A stretch of DNA of 42,931 nucleotides from Phialocephala subalpina. Its lineage: Eukaryota; Ascomycota; Leotiomycetes; Helotiales; Mollisiaceae. Within the stretch, counting starts at the first letter, position 1. The number at the start of each line of letters is the position of its first letter. Below are positions 42,641 to 42,931 of the stretch, one piece after another. Under the pieces are notes generated by a model. That model was given only the letters and a program-made list of their open reading frames with translations. It was not told the origin of the DNA and ran no database searches. The stretch spans positions 966,485-1,009,415 of the forward strand of contig FJOG01000026.1 of the NCBI GenBank assembly GCA_900073065.1. The letters are read 5' to 3'. The translations under genes were made by a program, and so were the position numbers.

Positions 42641-42931
42641 AGACTCAGGATTAATTTTCCCTTTCGCTGATTCCGTTTTAGTCTGCGGACGTGAGCAACT
42701 GCTGCTTTAACGTGAGCCGAGGGTGAGCGTACCTAATCAGAGCCTGAGCAAGCTTGAGTAGATCCTAAGCAAAGCTTAAGCAAAGCCTAAGTATTTTGAG
42801 TATGCTTTAAATCAATTTGCGCATTATAATATAGAATTTATTTTGGCTTTTTATATACCCCGATTATAATTTCTTTATCGAATTTTATCCGAGAATTCGT
42901 TTTTATTTTCTCGCAAAGTTTTTATTAATAT
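42641..42931. repeat. AT-rich repeat DNA at the right edge
   Basis: Begins where the PhyH gene loses its 5' end. It contains short near-repeats of the type CCTAAGCAAAGC, CTTAAGCAAAGC and CCTAAG near 42760-42800, then a mainly A/T sequence to the end. It resembles the island at 19.7-21.3 kb. The extent beyond the window is unknown. Confidence 0.55.

Noticed and set aside
1..42931. tRNA or rRNA genes
   Set aside because: No cloverleaf with a convincing GTTCRANNC box and no rRNA-like stretch was seen by eye; a tRNA scan could still find one.

Overview
The window looks like accessory nuclear DNA of a filamentous ascomycete. The evidence is short introns (about 41-70 nt) with GT...CTAAC/CTAAT...AG signals, two Zn(II)2Cys6 regulators, a FluG/DUF3435-type recombinase relic, and AT-rich islands with stop codons of the kind left by repeat-induced point mutation (RIP). 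A leotiomycete is my guess only. Exon structures were worked out by hand from splice signals, frame and agreement between paralogues; no search or RNA evidence was available.

Left flank (1-5575): the 5' part of an amidohydrolase gene runs off the left edge. It is followed by a divergent pair of Zn2Cys6 transcription factor genes that share a 320-bp promoter. The second of the pair carries a one-base frameshift in a T tract.

Core (5948-33109): a co-oriented, minus-strand tandem array of 17 recognisable paralogues plus one relic, of a small F-box-like family. Members share an N-terminal variable exon, a phase-1 intron at the same place just before the F-box-like helix pair, the motif K-L-P-x-E...I-F-x-x-L-G-P-A-x-R-R-L-L-G-A-T-C, a W-L-x-P motif, and a C-terminal G-K-A-V-L-E-type strand. 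Seven look intact (8779, 9962, 12317, 26030, 28830, 30001, 32434) and one is probably intact but short (5948). The rest carry nonsense codons or frameshifts, which is a birth-and-death picture. One member (26030-28247) has grown a roughly 370-residue repetitive nuclear-type N-terminus.

The array is split at 19.7-24.8 kb by an AT-rich repeat island, an intact three-exon P-loop GTPase gene, and an unexplained GC-rich block.

Right flank (33445-42931): a large intact coiled-coil gene; relics of a FluG/DUF3435-type tyrosine recombinase and of the second nucleotide-binding domain of an ABCC transporter; an intact glyoxalase/VOC gene; and a phytanoyl-CoA dioxygenase-type gene with two single-base frame errors that is cut off at its 5' end by AT-rich repeat DNA reaching the window edge.

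If the F-box reading is right, the array would supply interchangeable SCF ubiquitin-ligase substrate adaptors. Nothing in the window shows their targets. Several frame breaks lie in or next to homopolymers, so assembly error must be excluded before calling all of them pseudogenes.
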